NCBI RefSeq assembly: GCF_001188955.3
Contig: NZ_JPRF03000001.1
Span: 248,001 to 312,000, forward strand
From: Kitasatospora aureofaciens
Lineage (GTDB): Bacteria; Actinomycetota; Actinomycetes; Streptomycetales; Streptomycetaceae
Length of the DNA stretch: 64,000 nucleotides
Reading direction: 5' to 3'
The translations under genes and the position numbers were made by a program. This document shows, piece by piece, positions 8,846 through 17,340 of this stretch. How positions within the stretch are numbered: the first letter of the stretch is position 1; every line of letters starts with the position of its first letter. Below the pieces are notes generated by a model, which was not told the DNA's origin, ran no database searches, and worked only from the letters and a program-made list of their open reading frames with translations.

Positions 8846-9246
8846 GCGCTCGCCTCCCGGTGGGCGACCCGCAGTGCCAGCACGGCGGCGACCGCGTCGA
8901 GCCAGCGGGCGACCAGGAGGTCCCCGGTGGCGTCCCCGACGACCGTCGCGGCCGCCTCCAGCCAGCCGCGCGCCACCGCCGCAGCCGGGCCGGGCAGCGG
9001 CTCGGGCAGGCCGGCCGCGAAGCGGGTGCCGCCGGAGCGGACCACCTCGCCGAGGAAGACCACGGCGCGCGGCATGACGCCGAGCCGGTCGACGGTGATC
9101 GCGGCGGCCACCGCGCCGTCGCCGAACAGCGTCGAGCGGTGCGGCCCAGCGGCGGGCAGGCCGAAGCGCAGCAGGACCTCGACGTCCAGCTCGGCCAGGC
9201 GGGCGTCGCTCATCGACTGCGGAGTCGGTCGGGGGGAAGTGCTCAC
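8842..9246 (-). CDS. Unknown protein of WXG100-effector operon
   Basis: A 134-aa Ala/Leu/Val-rich soluble protein I do not recognise, with no signal or membrane helix. The GTG start at 9246 has AGGTGA 5 bases upstream. It follows the protease effector by 16 bases and overlaps the inhibitor gene by 4, so it is translated with them. Its position between effector and inhibitor suggests a secretion chaperone or accessory immunity factor (inference). Confidence 0.7.
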   Translation of the reverse strand: MSTSPRPTPQSMSDARLAELDVEVLLRFGLPAAGPHRSTLFGDGAVAAAITVDRLGVMPRAVVFLGEVVRSGGTRFAAGLPEPLPGPAAAVARGWLEAAATVVGDATGDLLVARWLDAVAAVLALRVAHREASA

Positions 9247-9262
9247 TTGCTCACCTAGAGCC

Positions 9263-10858
9263 TCACTGGGGCATCTGGACGTGGTCGGCGATCGGCATGT
9301 TGCCGCCCTGCGCCGCGCCCTCCATGTGGTTGTTGACGAAGTCGTTCTCGCTCACCCAGACGGTGTAGCCCCAGGGATTGTAGATCTCCAGCTGGTCGCC
9401 GCGGTGTCCGATGATCATCATCTGGTGGCCGTCCGGACGGAACCAGGTGTCCTCCTTGACCCCGATCGGCACCGGCTTGCCCTGGTCCACCGCCGACTCG
9501 ACCTGGGCCAGCACGTCCCGGCGCTGCTCCGGGCCCTCCAGGTCGACGGTGTGGTAACCCGCCCCGGTGTGCTTGCCGATCTCGTCGTTGGCGGCGTCCT
9601 TGGACTCGCCGTCGCTCATCCCGTCCTGCCACTCGTTCCACCAGTTCTTGGTGTCGTAGACGCGGTCGGCTTCCTTGAGCCAACGGTCGTACGCCGCCTG
9701 GCCGTTGTCGTACTTCGGGTCACCGGGGTGCCCGCCGGTGGTGAGCTGCAGCGAGTAGAGCGGGTCGACCATCGCCCGGGCGGTGACGGTCGAGGCGGCC
9801 ACGCAGGTCGGCTTGTCGCCCTGGTTCCACGCCACGCCCTGGTAGGCGGTGTCCGACTGGTTGGTGGAGGCGGAGTCGATCTGCACCGGTGAGAGGCGCT
9901 GGGCCAGCCAGGCCGGGTCGTCGCCGTGCCCGTGGATCTGGTCGTCGAAGGCCTTGACCTCGTCGTAACTGTGCCCGGCGGCCAGCGCCTTCATCAGGTA
10001 GGCGCGCTCCTCGGGGGACTTGCTGCCGGCCAGCAGCTGGTCGAAGCGGGCCCGGTCGGCGTCGCTCATCTTGTCCATGAACTGGCCGGCCCGGGTCACG
10101 TCGTTGGCCGTGAGGATGGTGCCGAACTGGTCGCTGCCGGCGACCTCCGCGTCCGCGACGACCAGCTTGTCGGCGGCGCCCAGGCCCTTGTTCTTGAAGC
10201 GGGCGGCCAGCGCCTTGTCCGCCAGCGCGTGCAGCTCCCGGGCGGCGGCCCGGCCGGCCTCCTCGGCCTTCACCGCGGCGTCGTAGACCGACTTGATGCC
10301 CTCCTTCGCCTTGGCGTGGGCGCTGTGCATCTTGTCGTCGTCCCAGTGGACCAGGTCCGGCCCGTCGCTGAAGGTGATGTCGTGCAGCAGCTTCAGCGCC
10401 TCGCTCAGCGGCGCGTGGCCCTGCCCGTGCAGGGACTGCGCCTCGCTGAGCGCGGAGGCCAGCGCCTTGAGCTGGTCCCGGCCCTTGCCCAGGATCTCGT
10501 GGCAGCGCCCGAGGTCGTCGGCGGACGCCTTGACCACCTCGGCGGCCTTCTCCCCGACCTGCCCGGTCCAGGCGTCGGGCAGGTGCTGGGCACCCACTCG
10601 CGCCACCTTCATCTGGACCGTGTCCAGTTGGGAGACGGCGGTGTTGTACGCGGCGGCGAGCTCGCCGAGCTTGCCCGGGTCGCCCTTGGGCGCGGGCAGC
10701 TGGAGGGCGTCGTGCACCGCGTACTTGAGGTCGCCGGCGCCCCACATGCCGTGGGACTCGTCGATGGTCTTCTTCAGCCCCTCGACCTTCTCCCGCTGGG
10801 AGCGCTGGTCGACACCGAGCGGGTTGAGCGGGTCCATGCCGTGGTCGGGCACCGTCAC
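9263..10858 (-). CDS. WXG100-type effector with papain-like protease domain
   Basis: A 531-aa protein with a long helical N-terminal part (about residues 15-320) carrying WTG at 97-99 and WXG100/LXG-like helices, as in substrates of type VII secretion, and a C-terminal cysteine-peptidase domain (about 335-520). The papain layout is clear: NQGDKPTC gives Gln346 and Cys352 with the six-residue spacing of the papain oxyanion Gln and nucleophile, His478 lies in DGHQMMIIGH, and Asn494 in YNPWG corresponds to the NSWG of papain. No Sec signal is present. GTG start overlapping the WXG100 stop by 4 bases. Likely a secreted antibacterial or processing protease; its natural target is unknown. Confidence 0.75.
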   Translation of the reverse strand: MTVPDHGMDPLNPLGVDQRSQREKVEGLKKTIDESHGMWGAGDLKYAVHDALQLPAPKGDPGKLGELAAAYNTAVSQLDTVQMKVARVGAQHLPDAWTGQVGEKAAEVVKASADDLGRCHEILGKGRDQLKALASALSEAQSLHGQGHAPLSEALKLLHDITFSDGPDLVHWDDDKMHSAHAKAKEGIKSVYDAAVKAEEAGRAAARELHALADKALAARFKNKGLGAADKLVVADAEVAGSDQFGTILTANDVTRAGQFMDKMSDADRARFDQLLAGSKSPEERAYLMKALAAGHSYDEVKAFDDQIHGHGDDPAWLAQRLSPVQIDSASTNQSDTAYQGVAWNQGDKPTCVAASTVTARAMVDPLYSLQLTTGGHPGDPKYDNGQAAYDRWLKEADRVYDTKNWWNEWQDGMSDGESKDAANDEIGKHTGAGYHTVDLEGPEQRRDVLAQVESAVDQGKPVPIGVKEDTWFRPDGHQMMIIGHRGDQLEIYNPWGYTVWVSENDFVNNHMEGAAQGGNMPIADHVQMPQ

Positions 10859-11184
10859 GCCCCCTGGTGCTGGTACTGCTGGCCAACGCCGTGGTCAGTG
10901 TTGGTGTAGTTGGCCGCGGTGGTGTGCACCTTGCCGCCGAGGTCGTTCAGGGCGTCCACGTTCACGCCCAGTTCGTCCTGCCAGGCCTGCCAGAACGCCT
11001 TGGCCGCGTCGCTCGCGCCGTACTCGCCGAACGTGTCCTCACCGGACATGCCGAGCTTGCCCAGTGCGTCCTTCACCGAGCCCACGTCCGTGCTCGCGGC
11101 TATCAGCTGATCACCCGCGTCCCCGAGCTTTTCCGGGTGCGCGCTGAACCCCACCCCGACCCCGCCGTTGTCGCCGCCGCTCAC
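10855..11184 (-). CDS. WXG100-family type VII secretion target
   Basis: A 109-aa helical-hairpin protein of the WXG100/Esx superfamily. The first helix runs from about residue 18 to 45, the turn region holds FWQAWQDEL, and the second helix ends with the AANYTNTD sequence common in actinobacterial members. GTG start with GGGAGA upstream. It opens the four-gene unit and overlaps the effector gene by 4 bases (GTGA), so it probably acts as the secretion partner of that effector. No ESX core gene (EccC, EccD, MycP) lies in this window, so the secretion machine must be elsewhere. Confidence 0.8.
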   Translation of the reverse strand: MSGGDNGGVGVGFSAHPEKLGDAGDQLIAASTDVGSVKDALGKLGMSGEDTFGEYGASDAAKAFWQAWQDELGVNVDALNDLGGKVHTTAANYTNTDHGVGQQYQHQGA

Positions 11185-11518
11185 GTGTCTCCCCCCGATG
11201 TCCCGGTCGCCCCCTCCGTGGGGCGGCGGTCAGTCTAGGGGCAGTTCTGCCGCCCGCTCCGGCCCTGAGCACCGGTTTCGACAGGTGCTCGCACAACCCG
11301 CCCGATCTGCGCGGAACGATCACACGACGCGACCAGAGCCGCCTCGGGCGACGTTCGCCCCGTCCGCTCCGCGTGTTCCGTCGGTACCGTCCGCCGTGGT
11401 CGGGGACCGCCTGTGCCCGTATTCCTCCGCACGGCAGGCGGCTCGCGGCGCGACTGACGTGGGATTCCGTCCCCCCGGGGCCGGCGGCGCGCCGGTCCCC
11501 GAGGGGTTCCACCTGGGC

Positions 11519-13045
11519 TCAGGCGGCCGGGCCGGGGGTGAGGAGGGCGGTGATCTCCTTGGCGAGCCGGGGGCCGAGTTCGCCCCAGCCCTCCTTGTAG
11601 CCGTAGACGCCGGCGAGGGTGCGGGCCTCGTAGTCGCCGTTCATGATCTCGATGTCGTTGGCGGTGATGAGGCCCGGGTGGGCGACGCCGACGGCGGAGG
11701 AGACCTTGAGGAGTTCCTTGCGGAGGGTGCGGAGGTAGACGGCGGCGCGGGTGGACTTGGAGGCCGGGTCGAGGCCGCGGGCCAGCCAGGGGTTCTGGGT
11801 GGCGATGCCGGTGGGGCACTTGTCCGTGTGGCACTTCTGGGCCTGGATGCAGCCGATCGACAGCATGGCCTCGCGGGCCACGTTGATCATGTCGACGCCC
11901 AGGGCGAAGGCGACCGCGGCGTTCTCGGGCAGGCCGAGCTTGCCGGACCCGATGAAGGTCAGGTCGTCGGTCAGCCCGCGCTCGGCGAAGGTGCCGTAGA
12001 CCCGGGAGAAGCCCATCCGGAAGGGAAGTGACACCGAGTCGGCGAACATCCGGGGCGCCGCGCCGGTGCCGCCCTCGCCGCCGTCGATCGTCACGAAGTC
12101 GACGCCCCGGTCGCGGCGTTCCATCAGCGCGGCCAGTTCCTGCCAGAATCCCATGTCGCCGACCGCGCTCTTGACGCCGACCGGCAGACCGGTCTCGGTG
12201 GCGAGCAGTTCGACGAAGTCGAGCATCGAGTCGACGTCGCCGAAGGCGGTGTGCCGCGACGGGGAGGCGCAGTCCTGGCCGACCGGGATGCCGCGGATGG
12301 CGGCGATCTCCGGGGTGACCTTCGCCCCCGGCAGCATTCCGCCGAGCCCGGGCTTGGCGCCCTGGGAGAGCTTGATCTCGATCGCCCTGACCGGCGCGCC
12401 GGCGACGACCTCCTTGAGCTTGTCGAGGTTGAAGCTGCCGTCCTCGTTGCGGCAGCCGAAGTACGCGGTGCCGAGTTGGAGGACGAGGTCGCCGCCCTGG
12501 CGGTGGTGCGGGGAGAGGCCGCCCTCGCCGGTGTTGTGCATGGCGCCGGCCTCCGCCGCGCCCTTGTTGAGCGCCGTGATGGCCGCGCCGGAGAGCGAGC
12601 CGAAGCTCATCGCGGAGATGTTCACCACGCTCGCCGGCCGGAACGCCTCGGCGCGCCCGCGCGGCCCGCCCAGGACCTTGGCGGAGGGCAGCGGGGCCTG
12701 CGGGTCGTGGATGTCGGGCAGGGCGCCGGCGAAGGTGCGCTGCTTGACGTAGGCGTGCCCCTGGACGTGCTCGACGTCGACCTCGGTGCCGAACCCGAAG
12801 TAGTTGTTCTCCTCCTTGGCCGATGCGTAGATCCAGGTGCGCTGGTCGCGGCTGAAGGGGCGCTCCTCCTCGTTGGAGGTGACGATGTACTGCCGCAGTT
12901 CCGGCCCGATCGTCTCCAGCAGGTAGCGGGCGTGTCCGAGCACCGGGAAGTTCCGGAGCAGCGCGTGCTTCTTCTGGACGAGGTCGCGGGCAGCCAGAAG
13001 CGCCACCGCTGTCGCGGCGGCCGCGCCGATCTTCCGGGCTTGCAT
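11519..13045 (-). CDS. FMN-binding glutamate synthase family protein
   Basis: A 508-aa protein matching the glutamate synthase large-subunit-like FMN/Fe-S domain without the glutaminase domain. Diagnostic stretches are the AMSFGSLS segment, SQGAKPGLGG, TIDGGEGGTGAAP and a cysteine cluster Cys-x5-Cys-x4-Cys in IQAQKCHTDKCPTGIATQ, which binds a 3Fe-4S cluster in glutamate synthases. A short hydrophobic N-terminus (about residues 8-20) may anchor it. ATG at 13045 with AGGAGGAA upstream; 43 further open codons upstream are rejected. The true reaction of these stand-alone proteins is unsettled. Confidence 0.87.
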   Translation of the reverse strand: MQARKIGAAAATAVALLAARDLVQKKHALLRNFPVLGHARYLLETIGPELRQYIVTSNEEERPFSRDQRTWIYASAKEENNYFGFGTEVDVEHVQGHAYVKQRTFAGALPDIHDPQAPLPSAKVLGGPRGRAEAFRPASVVNISAMSFGSLSGAAITALNKGAAEAGAMHNTGEGGLSPHHRQGGDLVLQLGTAYFGCRNEDGSFNLDKLKEVVAGAPVRAIEIKLSQGAKPGLGGMLPGAKVTPEIAAIRGIPVGQDCASPSRHTAFGDVDSMLDFVELLATETGLPVGVKSAVGDMGFWQELAALMERRDRGVDFVTIDGGEGGTGAAPRMFADSVSLPFRMGFSRVYGTFAERGLTDDLTFIGSGKLGLPENAAVAFALGVDMINVAREAMLSIGCIQAQKCHTDKCPTGIATQNPWLARGLDPASKSTRAAVYLRTLRKELLKVSSAVGVAHPGLITANDIEIMNGDYEARTLAGVYGYKEGWGELGPRLAKEITALLTPGPAA

Positions 13046-13185
13046 GGAGGTTCCTCCTCGGTGGGCGACCCCATCGCCGTCGGCGGAGTCGTCGTGTCGT
13101 GCGTCGGGTGGTGCAGGACGTTGAGCAGCGGGCACCCGGCCGGTCGGGCTTCGGGTCCGTCGGAGAACGCGCACTGATCGTAAGA

Positions 13186-13218
13186 GGCCCCCCTGACCGC
13201 TCTGCGGTCAGGGGGGCC
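13186..13218. terminator. Terminator hairpin
   Basis: Perfect 15-bp stem (13186-13200 with 13204-13218) and a TCT loop. It lies 100 bases downstream of the minus-strand gene ending at 13321 and separates it from the glutamate synthase-like gene. Confidence 0.8.
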
Positions 13219-13320
13219 TGCGGGGGACGCCGGGGAAGGGCTCCGCGGGAGGACGCCTACGTGGCCACCGCCCGCACCGGTTGCTGGGCGTGCCGAGCCA
13301 CCGCGGCCTCCGTTCGCCGG

Positions 13321-13692
13321 TCAGAGTCGTTCTTCCAGCCGGATCGCGTCCTTCAGCCGCTGGTGCGCCTCGCCCGGCTCGCCCTCCTGCTGCTCCAGCA
13401 ACGCGGAGGCGATCGCGTCGAGCTTGCGCTGGACGGCGTGCTCGGCCCGGCGTTCCGAGTTCTTCAGCAGGGCCAGCAGGAGCAGGGTCACCGCTGCCAT
13501 CGCGTCTCCGACCAGCAGTTGCACCGCCAGGGACTCACCGGCCACGTGTACGGCGACGAACGCGGCGACCAGTGCCAGACAGAACGCGGCGAAGAGGGGG
13601 GAACTGGTCAGGTTCGACGCCAGTTCGGCCGTCTGCTCGAACCGGCCGCGGCGCCCGTCGTCACGCTTCCGAGCCGGATGCCGAAGTGTCAT
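13321..13692 (-). CDS. Low-affinity iron permease family membrane protein
   Basis: A 123-aa protein with two hydrophobic helices (about residues 30-50 and 58-76) separated by VAGESLAVQLLVGD and followed by a charged C-terminal helix. FEQTAELASNLTSSPLFAAF and LLLALLKNSERRAEHAVQ fit the small iron_permease family (Pfam04120-like), named after yeast Fet4 but functionally unproven in bacteria. ATG at 13692 follows GGGAGA; the frame opens 33 codons earlier. The next upstream gene on the strand also encodes a small membrane protein. Confidence 0.75.
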   Translation of the reverse strand: MTLRHPARKRDDGRRGRFEQTAELASNLTSSPLFAAFCLALVAAFVAVHVAGESLAVQLLVGDAMAAVTLLLLALLKNSERRAEHAVQRKLDAIASALLEQQEGEPGEAHQRLKDAIRLEERL

Positions 13693-13820
13693 GATCGTCT
13701 CCCGCCGGTTCACCAGCCGGGTCGGGCCGAGCCGACGCGGCCGGAGCTGGACCGTTGTCGCGGAGCGTCTGCCCGGCCGGTGGGAGCGCACACCGCTCGG
13801 GAGGACCGGGTCGCCGTTGC

Positions 13821-14318
13821 TCAGTCGGCTCTCGCGCCTTCGGTCACCGCGTGCACGGCTTCCGCGTGCACGGCTGTCGCGTCCTCGGCTGGCGCGTGCG
13901 CGGCCTTCGTTCCTCCGTCTCCCGCACCTCGCGGCTCCGGCGAGTCACCGAGCAGGGGGATCGGCGAGGGCGCCCCCAGCCCCAGGGCCCTTTCGAGCTC
14001 CTCGATCCGGTCGGCCACCGTGGGCGCCGGCATCGCGGGAGTTTGCGACACAGCGGGCCGGCAGAGCACCAGCCCGGCCACGACCCGCCTGAGTACCAGG
14101 GCCGGTATGGCGACGACCCAGCACAGCCCCGACATCAGGGCCACCGCCTCGGCCTGTGCCCGCTCCTGCTGCTCGAACCGCTCCTGGACCCACTCGGTGG
14201 GCCCTCCTCCTCTGCTGGCGACGAATCCGGCCCGTGATCGCGCGAAGACCGTTCGAGCGGTCAGCCCGGCGACGACTCCGTACGCTGTGAGCGTGACGAG
14301 GAACAGCCACGGCACCAC
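13821..14318 (-). CDS. Hypothetical membrane protein
   Basis: A 165-aa protein I do not recognise. Two membrane helices are visible, at about residues 1-22 and 60-85, with an acidic/Gln-rich helical linker (PTEWVQERFEQQERAQAEA) between them and an Ala/His-rich low-complexity tail. GTG at 14318 (a second in-frame GTG follows at 14315) is preceded by AGGAGGTG. It is divergent from the WhiB gene at 14568. Confidence 0.6.
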   Translation of the reverse strand: MVPWLFLVTLTAYGVVAGLTARTVFARSRAGFVASRGGGPTEWVQERFEQQERAQAEAVALMSGLCWVVAIPALVLRRVVAGLVLCRPAVSQTPAMPAPTVADRIEELERALGLGAPSPIPLLGDSPEPRGAGDGGTKAAHAPAEDATAVHAEAVHAVTEGARAD

Positions 14319-14567
14319 CGGTCACCTCCTCCATCCCCAGTCCGTGTCGTTGACGTGTCTGCCCGCCTGCCCGGAACGGGCCGGTTGCTAACAAAAAGGG
14401 CACCGCCGTGGTCGCCGATCACGGTAGTCGGCGTGCGCCACCGCGGTGCGTGCGCGCAGTCGGGCACCGTGGTCGGGCTTGACGGGCACGGGCGTGAATG
14501 GGATCCCGGAATCCGGCTACACGGATCAGCGACATGTTTCCGGCCGATCGAAGGAAGGTCGCTTCTG

Positions 14568-14861
14568 ATGGCGGACATATCGCGTTTGCCCGGAGCTTAC
14601 GACCACTACTGGGAGTGGCAGTTGGAGGCTGCCTGCCGCCGGGTGGAGAACAGCCTCTTCTTCCATCCCGCCGGTGAGCGGGGCGCCGCGCACAAGGCTC
14701 GGGAGGAAGCGGCGAAGGCGGTCTGCGCCAGGTGTCCGGTCCAAATGGAGTGCCGGCGCCACGCGCTCGAAACGCGCGAACCGTACGGGGTGTGGGGCGG
14801 GTTGAGCGAGGAGGAGCGGTCTCTGCTGCTCAGTCCTGCCCACCGTCGGTCGGCGGCCTGA
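14568..14861 (+). CDS. WhiB-family iron-sulfur transcription factor
   Basis: A 97-aa Wbl protein. The four cluster ligands are Cys23, Cys53, Cys56 and Cys62 (Cys..CxxCx5C) and the GVWGG turn lies at 74-78, followed by a short basic tail. Such proteins carry a 4Fe-4S cluster sensitive to O2 and NO and act with the principal sigma factor. GAAGGAAGG upstream of the ATG at 14568 sets the start; a much longer frame from 14355 has no coding character. Which Wbl subgroup it belongs to cannot be settled here. Confidence 0.92.
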   Translation: MADISRLPGAYDHYWEWQLEAACRRVENSLFFHPAGERGAAHKAREEAAKAVCARCPVQMECRRHALETREPYGVWGGLSEEERSLLLSPAHRRSAA

Positions 14862-14920
14862 CCGTGGGCCCCGGAGCGGGCCGCCGGCGTCGGGTTCGGC
14901 GCGGGTGGTGATCGATTCCG

Positions 14921-14926
14921 GGGTAT
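14921..14926 (+). promoter_or_regulatory. Possible sigmaB-type -10 (GGGTAT) of csbD gene
   Basis: GGGTAT lies 73 bases before the csbD start, with GGTTC about 23 bases upstream of it. GGGTAT/C is the -10 of sigmaB-like stress promoters and CsbD proteins are classically sigmaB-dependent in Bacillus. The -35 spacing is longer than ideal. Confidence 0.4.
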
Positions 14927-14998
14927 GAAAAGTTAGATTTGGGGCAAATGCGACGCATCGGCGGCGTGGTGCCACTGATTCGACGATCGGAGGATCCG

Positions 14999-15202
14999 AT
15001 GGGTGACCTGTCGAACAAGGCCCAGGAGCTGGCCGGCAAGGTGAAGGAGAAGGCCGGCGACCTGACGGGCAACGAGAGGCTCAAGGGTGAGGGCCGGGCC
15101 GACCGGGGTGGGGCGAAGGTCAAGCAGGCCGCGGCCGACGTCAGGGACGCCATGACCGGCGTCGCCGACCGGGTCAAGGGCGCTCTGAAGCGCGACGACT
15201 GA
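14999..15202 (+). CDS. CsbD-family stress protein
   Basis: A 67-aa very hydrophilic helical protein (LSNKAQELAGKVKEKAGDLT) of the CsbD family, a general-stress marker of unknown mechanism. CGGAGGA is placed 6 bases before the ATG at 14999; the frame opens at 14939 without support. The 54-codon hydrophobic peptide gene follows after 17 bases, so the two are probably cotranscribed and then stopped by two strong hairpins. Confidence 0.88.
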   Translation: MGDLSNKAQELAGKVKEKAGDLTGNERLKGEGRADRGGAKVKQAAADVRDAMTGVADRVKGALKRDD

Positions 15203-15219
15203 CGAGCGAGGAGATCGCC

Positions 15220-15384
15220 ATGGCGCTGTTCCTGTTCATTCTGCTGGTCGCCGTTGTGTTCGGGTTCGTCGGCGTGCTCGTGAAGGGCCTGCTGTGGCTG
15301 CTCGTCATCGGCGTCGTGCTCTTCATCGCCAGCCTGGTCCTCGCCGGCATGCGCCTGGGTCGCCGCCGGGGAACGCGCAGATAG
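15220..15384 (+). CDS. Small hydrophobic membrane peptide
   Basis: A 54-residue peptide starting MALFLFILLVAVVFGFVG, with two nearly continuous membrane segments (residues 2-20 and 24-43) and a basic tail ending GRRRGTRR. GCGAGGAG lies 7 bases before the ATG. Short hydrophobic proteins of this type recur beside csbD-like genes in streptomycetes; no function is known. Confidence 0.7.
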   Translation: MALFLFILLVAVVFGFVGVLVKGLLWLLVIGVVLFIASLVLAGMRLGRRRGTRR

Positions 15385-15392
15385 CGAGACGG

Positions 15393-15427
15393 GACGGCCT
15401 GCCGGACGGGAGGTCCGGCAGGCCGTC
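15393..15427. terminator. Terminator hairpin 1 after csbD operon
   Basis: Perfect 14-bp inverted repeat (15393-15406 with 15414-15427), 7-base loop, 9 bases after the stop of the hydrophobic peptide. Confidence 0.75.
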
Positions 15428-15437
15428 GACGTGCTCC

Positions 15438-15491
15438 CACCTCATCGCCTTGGCCCGGCCGGTGCGACAGCCGGGCCAAGGCGATGAGGTG
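15438..15491. terminator. Perfect 21-bp inverted repeat
   Basis: Arms 15438-15458 and 15471-15491 are exact complements with a 12-base loop. It follows hairpin 1 by 10 bases, making a double terminator or a structured RNA 3-prime end. No transposase or target duplication is seen around it. Confidence 0.6.
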
Positions 15492-15571
15492 CTCGTGTCG
15501 TTCCTGGCGAGGGCCGCCCGGCCGCCGGGTGTGGTCGTCACGGTGGCCGGGCTCTGAGCGGCGGAGGGACC

Positions 15572-15613
15572 GGTGCGGACGGAGGCCCGAGGGGAGGAGC
15601 CTCCGCCCGCACC
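15572..15613. terminator. Hairpin downstream of membrane protein gene
   Basis: A 15-bp stem with one mismatch (15572-15586 with 15599-15613) and a 12-base loop, about 100 bases beyond the minus-strand gene ending at 15713. Confidence 0.45.
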
Positions 15614-15712
15614 GCGTTCTGCCCCACCCGGTCTTCTTGTCACCCGAAACGGGGCCGCCAAACGGGCTGATCGGACCAGAGAAGGCGAACGAATCGAGCG
15701 GGCGGGCGGGCG

Positions 15713-16216
15713 CTACCCCGCGCTCCCGGCCGTGAGCCGGCGGTGGGTTCTCCGGACGAGCTCGTGCCAGAACGGCGCGGCCGACAGGTAACCGCCGAGA
15801 GCGGCGAGCACGCCGAACGAGACGTCGACGCTCACCCGGCCCTGCTTCGCCCAGTAGACGTCCTGCAGGTCCAGCAGCAGTGCGAACTCGTCGGTGATCA
15901 GGGCCGCGCCCGCGCCGTAGACGGCGGCCACCGCCGGGTGGCCGACCGCCGGTTCGTCTCCGCGGACGGCCACCAGGCCGACCCCGGCCAGCGCCGCGAT
16001 GCCGATGTTGTAGTGGTGCAGGTGCTTCCCGCCGGCCGAGACGTTGCCCCAGGGCAGCCAGCCGCCCCTGATCCCGTGGGTGATGAAGCGCACCGTGCCG
16101 AAGGTGGTGCCGAACGCCGCCCACATCACCATCAGTGACCGCTTGGTCGGCGTCAGGTGCTGGTCCGCCGCCCGCCGCCAGTCCTCCGCGAGCCGTGCGA
16201 TTGCCGCTGTTGCCAT
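15713..16216 (-). CDS. Integral membrane protein
   Basis: A 167-aa protein with about four hydrophobic segments and a conserved-looking HLHHYNIGI motif near residue 65, within a loop that could bind metal. TDEFALLLDLQDVYW follows in the third segment. The ATG at 16216 has GGAGGTCGG upstream; a very long frame extends further without coding character. Homologues are known only as conserved streptomycete membrane proteins, so no function is assigned. Divergent from the gene at 16334. Confidence 0.75.
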   Translation of the reverse strand: MATAAIARLAEDWRRAADQHLTPTKRSLMVMWAAFGTTFGTVRFITHGIRGGWLPWGNVSAGGKHLHHYNIGIAALAGVGLVAVRGDEPAVGHPAVAAVYGAGAALITDEFALLLDLQDVYWAKQGRVSVDVSFGVLAALGGYLSAAPFWHELVRRTHRRLTAGSAG

Positions 16217-16333
16217 GCCGCCGACCTCCGACCACCGTCCGGTCCCCATGGCCGACGCTAACCGAAGTACCGGCCGCCCACCCGGCGGGCCGTCCCAGGC
16301 GTGCCGCCCGGACAGCCGGGTACCCGCACAGCC

Positions 16334-17257
16334 ATGGCAGTCTTTCGCAGACCGGGCGGCCGCTCCGGGCGACCGCGGCCTTCGGAGCGCGGAACTCCGG
16401 GGACGAGCCCCAGCGCACCCGGAACCCCGAACTCCGATCACGCTCCTGTTCCCCTTCCCGAGGTCGACGGTGCCGTCCCGGACCCGGGCCTGGCCCAAAG
16501 CATCGCCGAGCTGGTCGAGCGGGCCGAGCGGCCCGGCGGGGCCTGGCCGGCCGCCGAGCAGCACGTCGAGCGTGGCCGCGCCCGGGCACTGACGGCGAAG
16601 GTGGCGCGGCTGCTGAGCAGCGGCGGCCGTGGCGCGGTCCTCGGCGGCAAGGCCCTGACCGAGCAGCTGATGCGCGCAGCCCCGCGGATCCCGATCCGCG
16701 ACCTCGCCACCCTGCGCGCCCAGCATCCCGGCGTCGACGACCCCGAACGCCTGGCCGACCTGCTGGCCGCCGGCGCCACCCGGGCCTCCGGTGCGCTCGG
16801 CGCGGGCGTCGGGGCGATGGCGATGCTGCCCGTGCCGCCGGCCATGCTGGTGGAGATCGCGGCCGAGACGCTCGCCGTGGCGGCCGTGGAGATCAAGCTG
16901 ATCGCCGAGCTGCACGAGGTCTACGGTGTCCCGGTACGGGGCAGCGGCCCCCAGCGGACCGCGGCCTACCTGGCCGCCTGGGCCAACCGCCGGGGGATCG
17001 ACGCCAACCTGCTGATCCGCCCGGCGGGCCTGGCGGCGCTCGCCCTCGGGTCGGAGGTGCGCCAGCAGGTGCGCCGCCGGCTCACCCGCAGCTGGATGCG
17101 CCGACTGCCGTCGATGGCCCCGCTGTTCCTCGGCGCGGGCATCGGCGCGACGGTCAACCGGCGCGACACCCGGCGGGTGGCCGAGCAGGTCCGCGGCGAC
17201 CTGCGCGGGCGCCTGCCGGCGGACAGGGGCTACTGGACCGCAGCCGGCCGGGGCTGA
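16334..17257 (+). CDS. Conserved hypothetical, EcsC-like region
   Basis: A 307-aa protein with a Pro/Gly/Arg-rich N-terminal 45 residues and a helical core. The core holds a Gly/Ala-rich hydrophobic stretch (residues about 140-165, GALGAGVGAMAMLPVPPAM) and another near 265-280 (APLFLGAGIGATV), resembling EcsC-type proteins, but I am not sure of the family. The ATG at 16334 lacks a Shine-Dalgarno site; GGGTAC lies 10 bases upstream and could be a stress-sigma -10. It converges on the hemerythrin gene through a 19-bp hairpin. Confidence 0.65.
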   Translation: MAVFRRPGGRSGRPRPSERGTPGTSPSAPGTPNSDHAPVPLPEVDGAVPDPGLAQSIAELVERAERPGGAWPAAEQHVERGRARALTAKVARLLSSGGRGAVLGGKALTEQLMRAAPRIPIRDLATLRAQHPGVDDPERLADLLAAGATRASGALGAGVGAMAMLPVPPAMLVEIAAETLAVAAVEIKLIAELHEVYGVPVRGSGPQRTAAYLAAWANRRGIDANLLIRPAGLAALALGSEVRQQVRRRLTRSWMRRLPSMAPLFLGAGIGATVNRRDTRRVAEQVRGDLRGRLPADRGYWTAAGRG

Positions 17258-17340
17258 CCGCCGGGCACCCCGCAACCGGCTCCGGGCTTCAGGCACCGGG
17301 CGCCTGGCTCCCGGCGTCCGGCGACGGGCTACGAAACGCA

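Noticed and set aside
15438..15491. 21-bp inverted repeat as an IS or attachment end
   Set aside because: No transposase or integrase, no second copy and no target duplication seen; better explained as a terminator or RNA structure.
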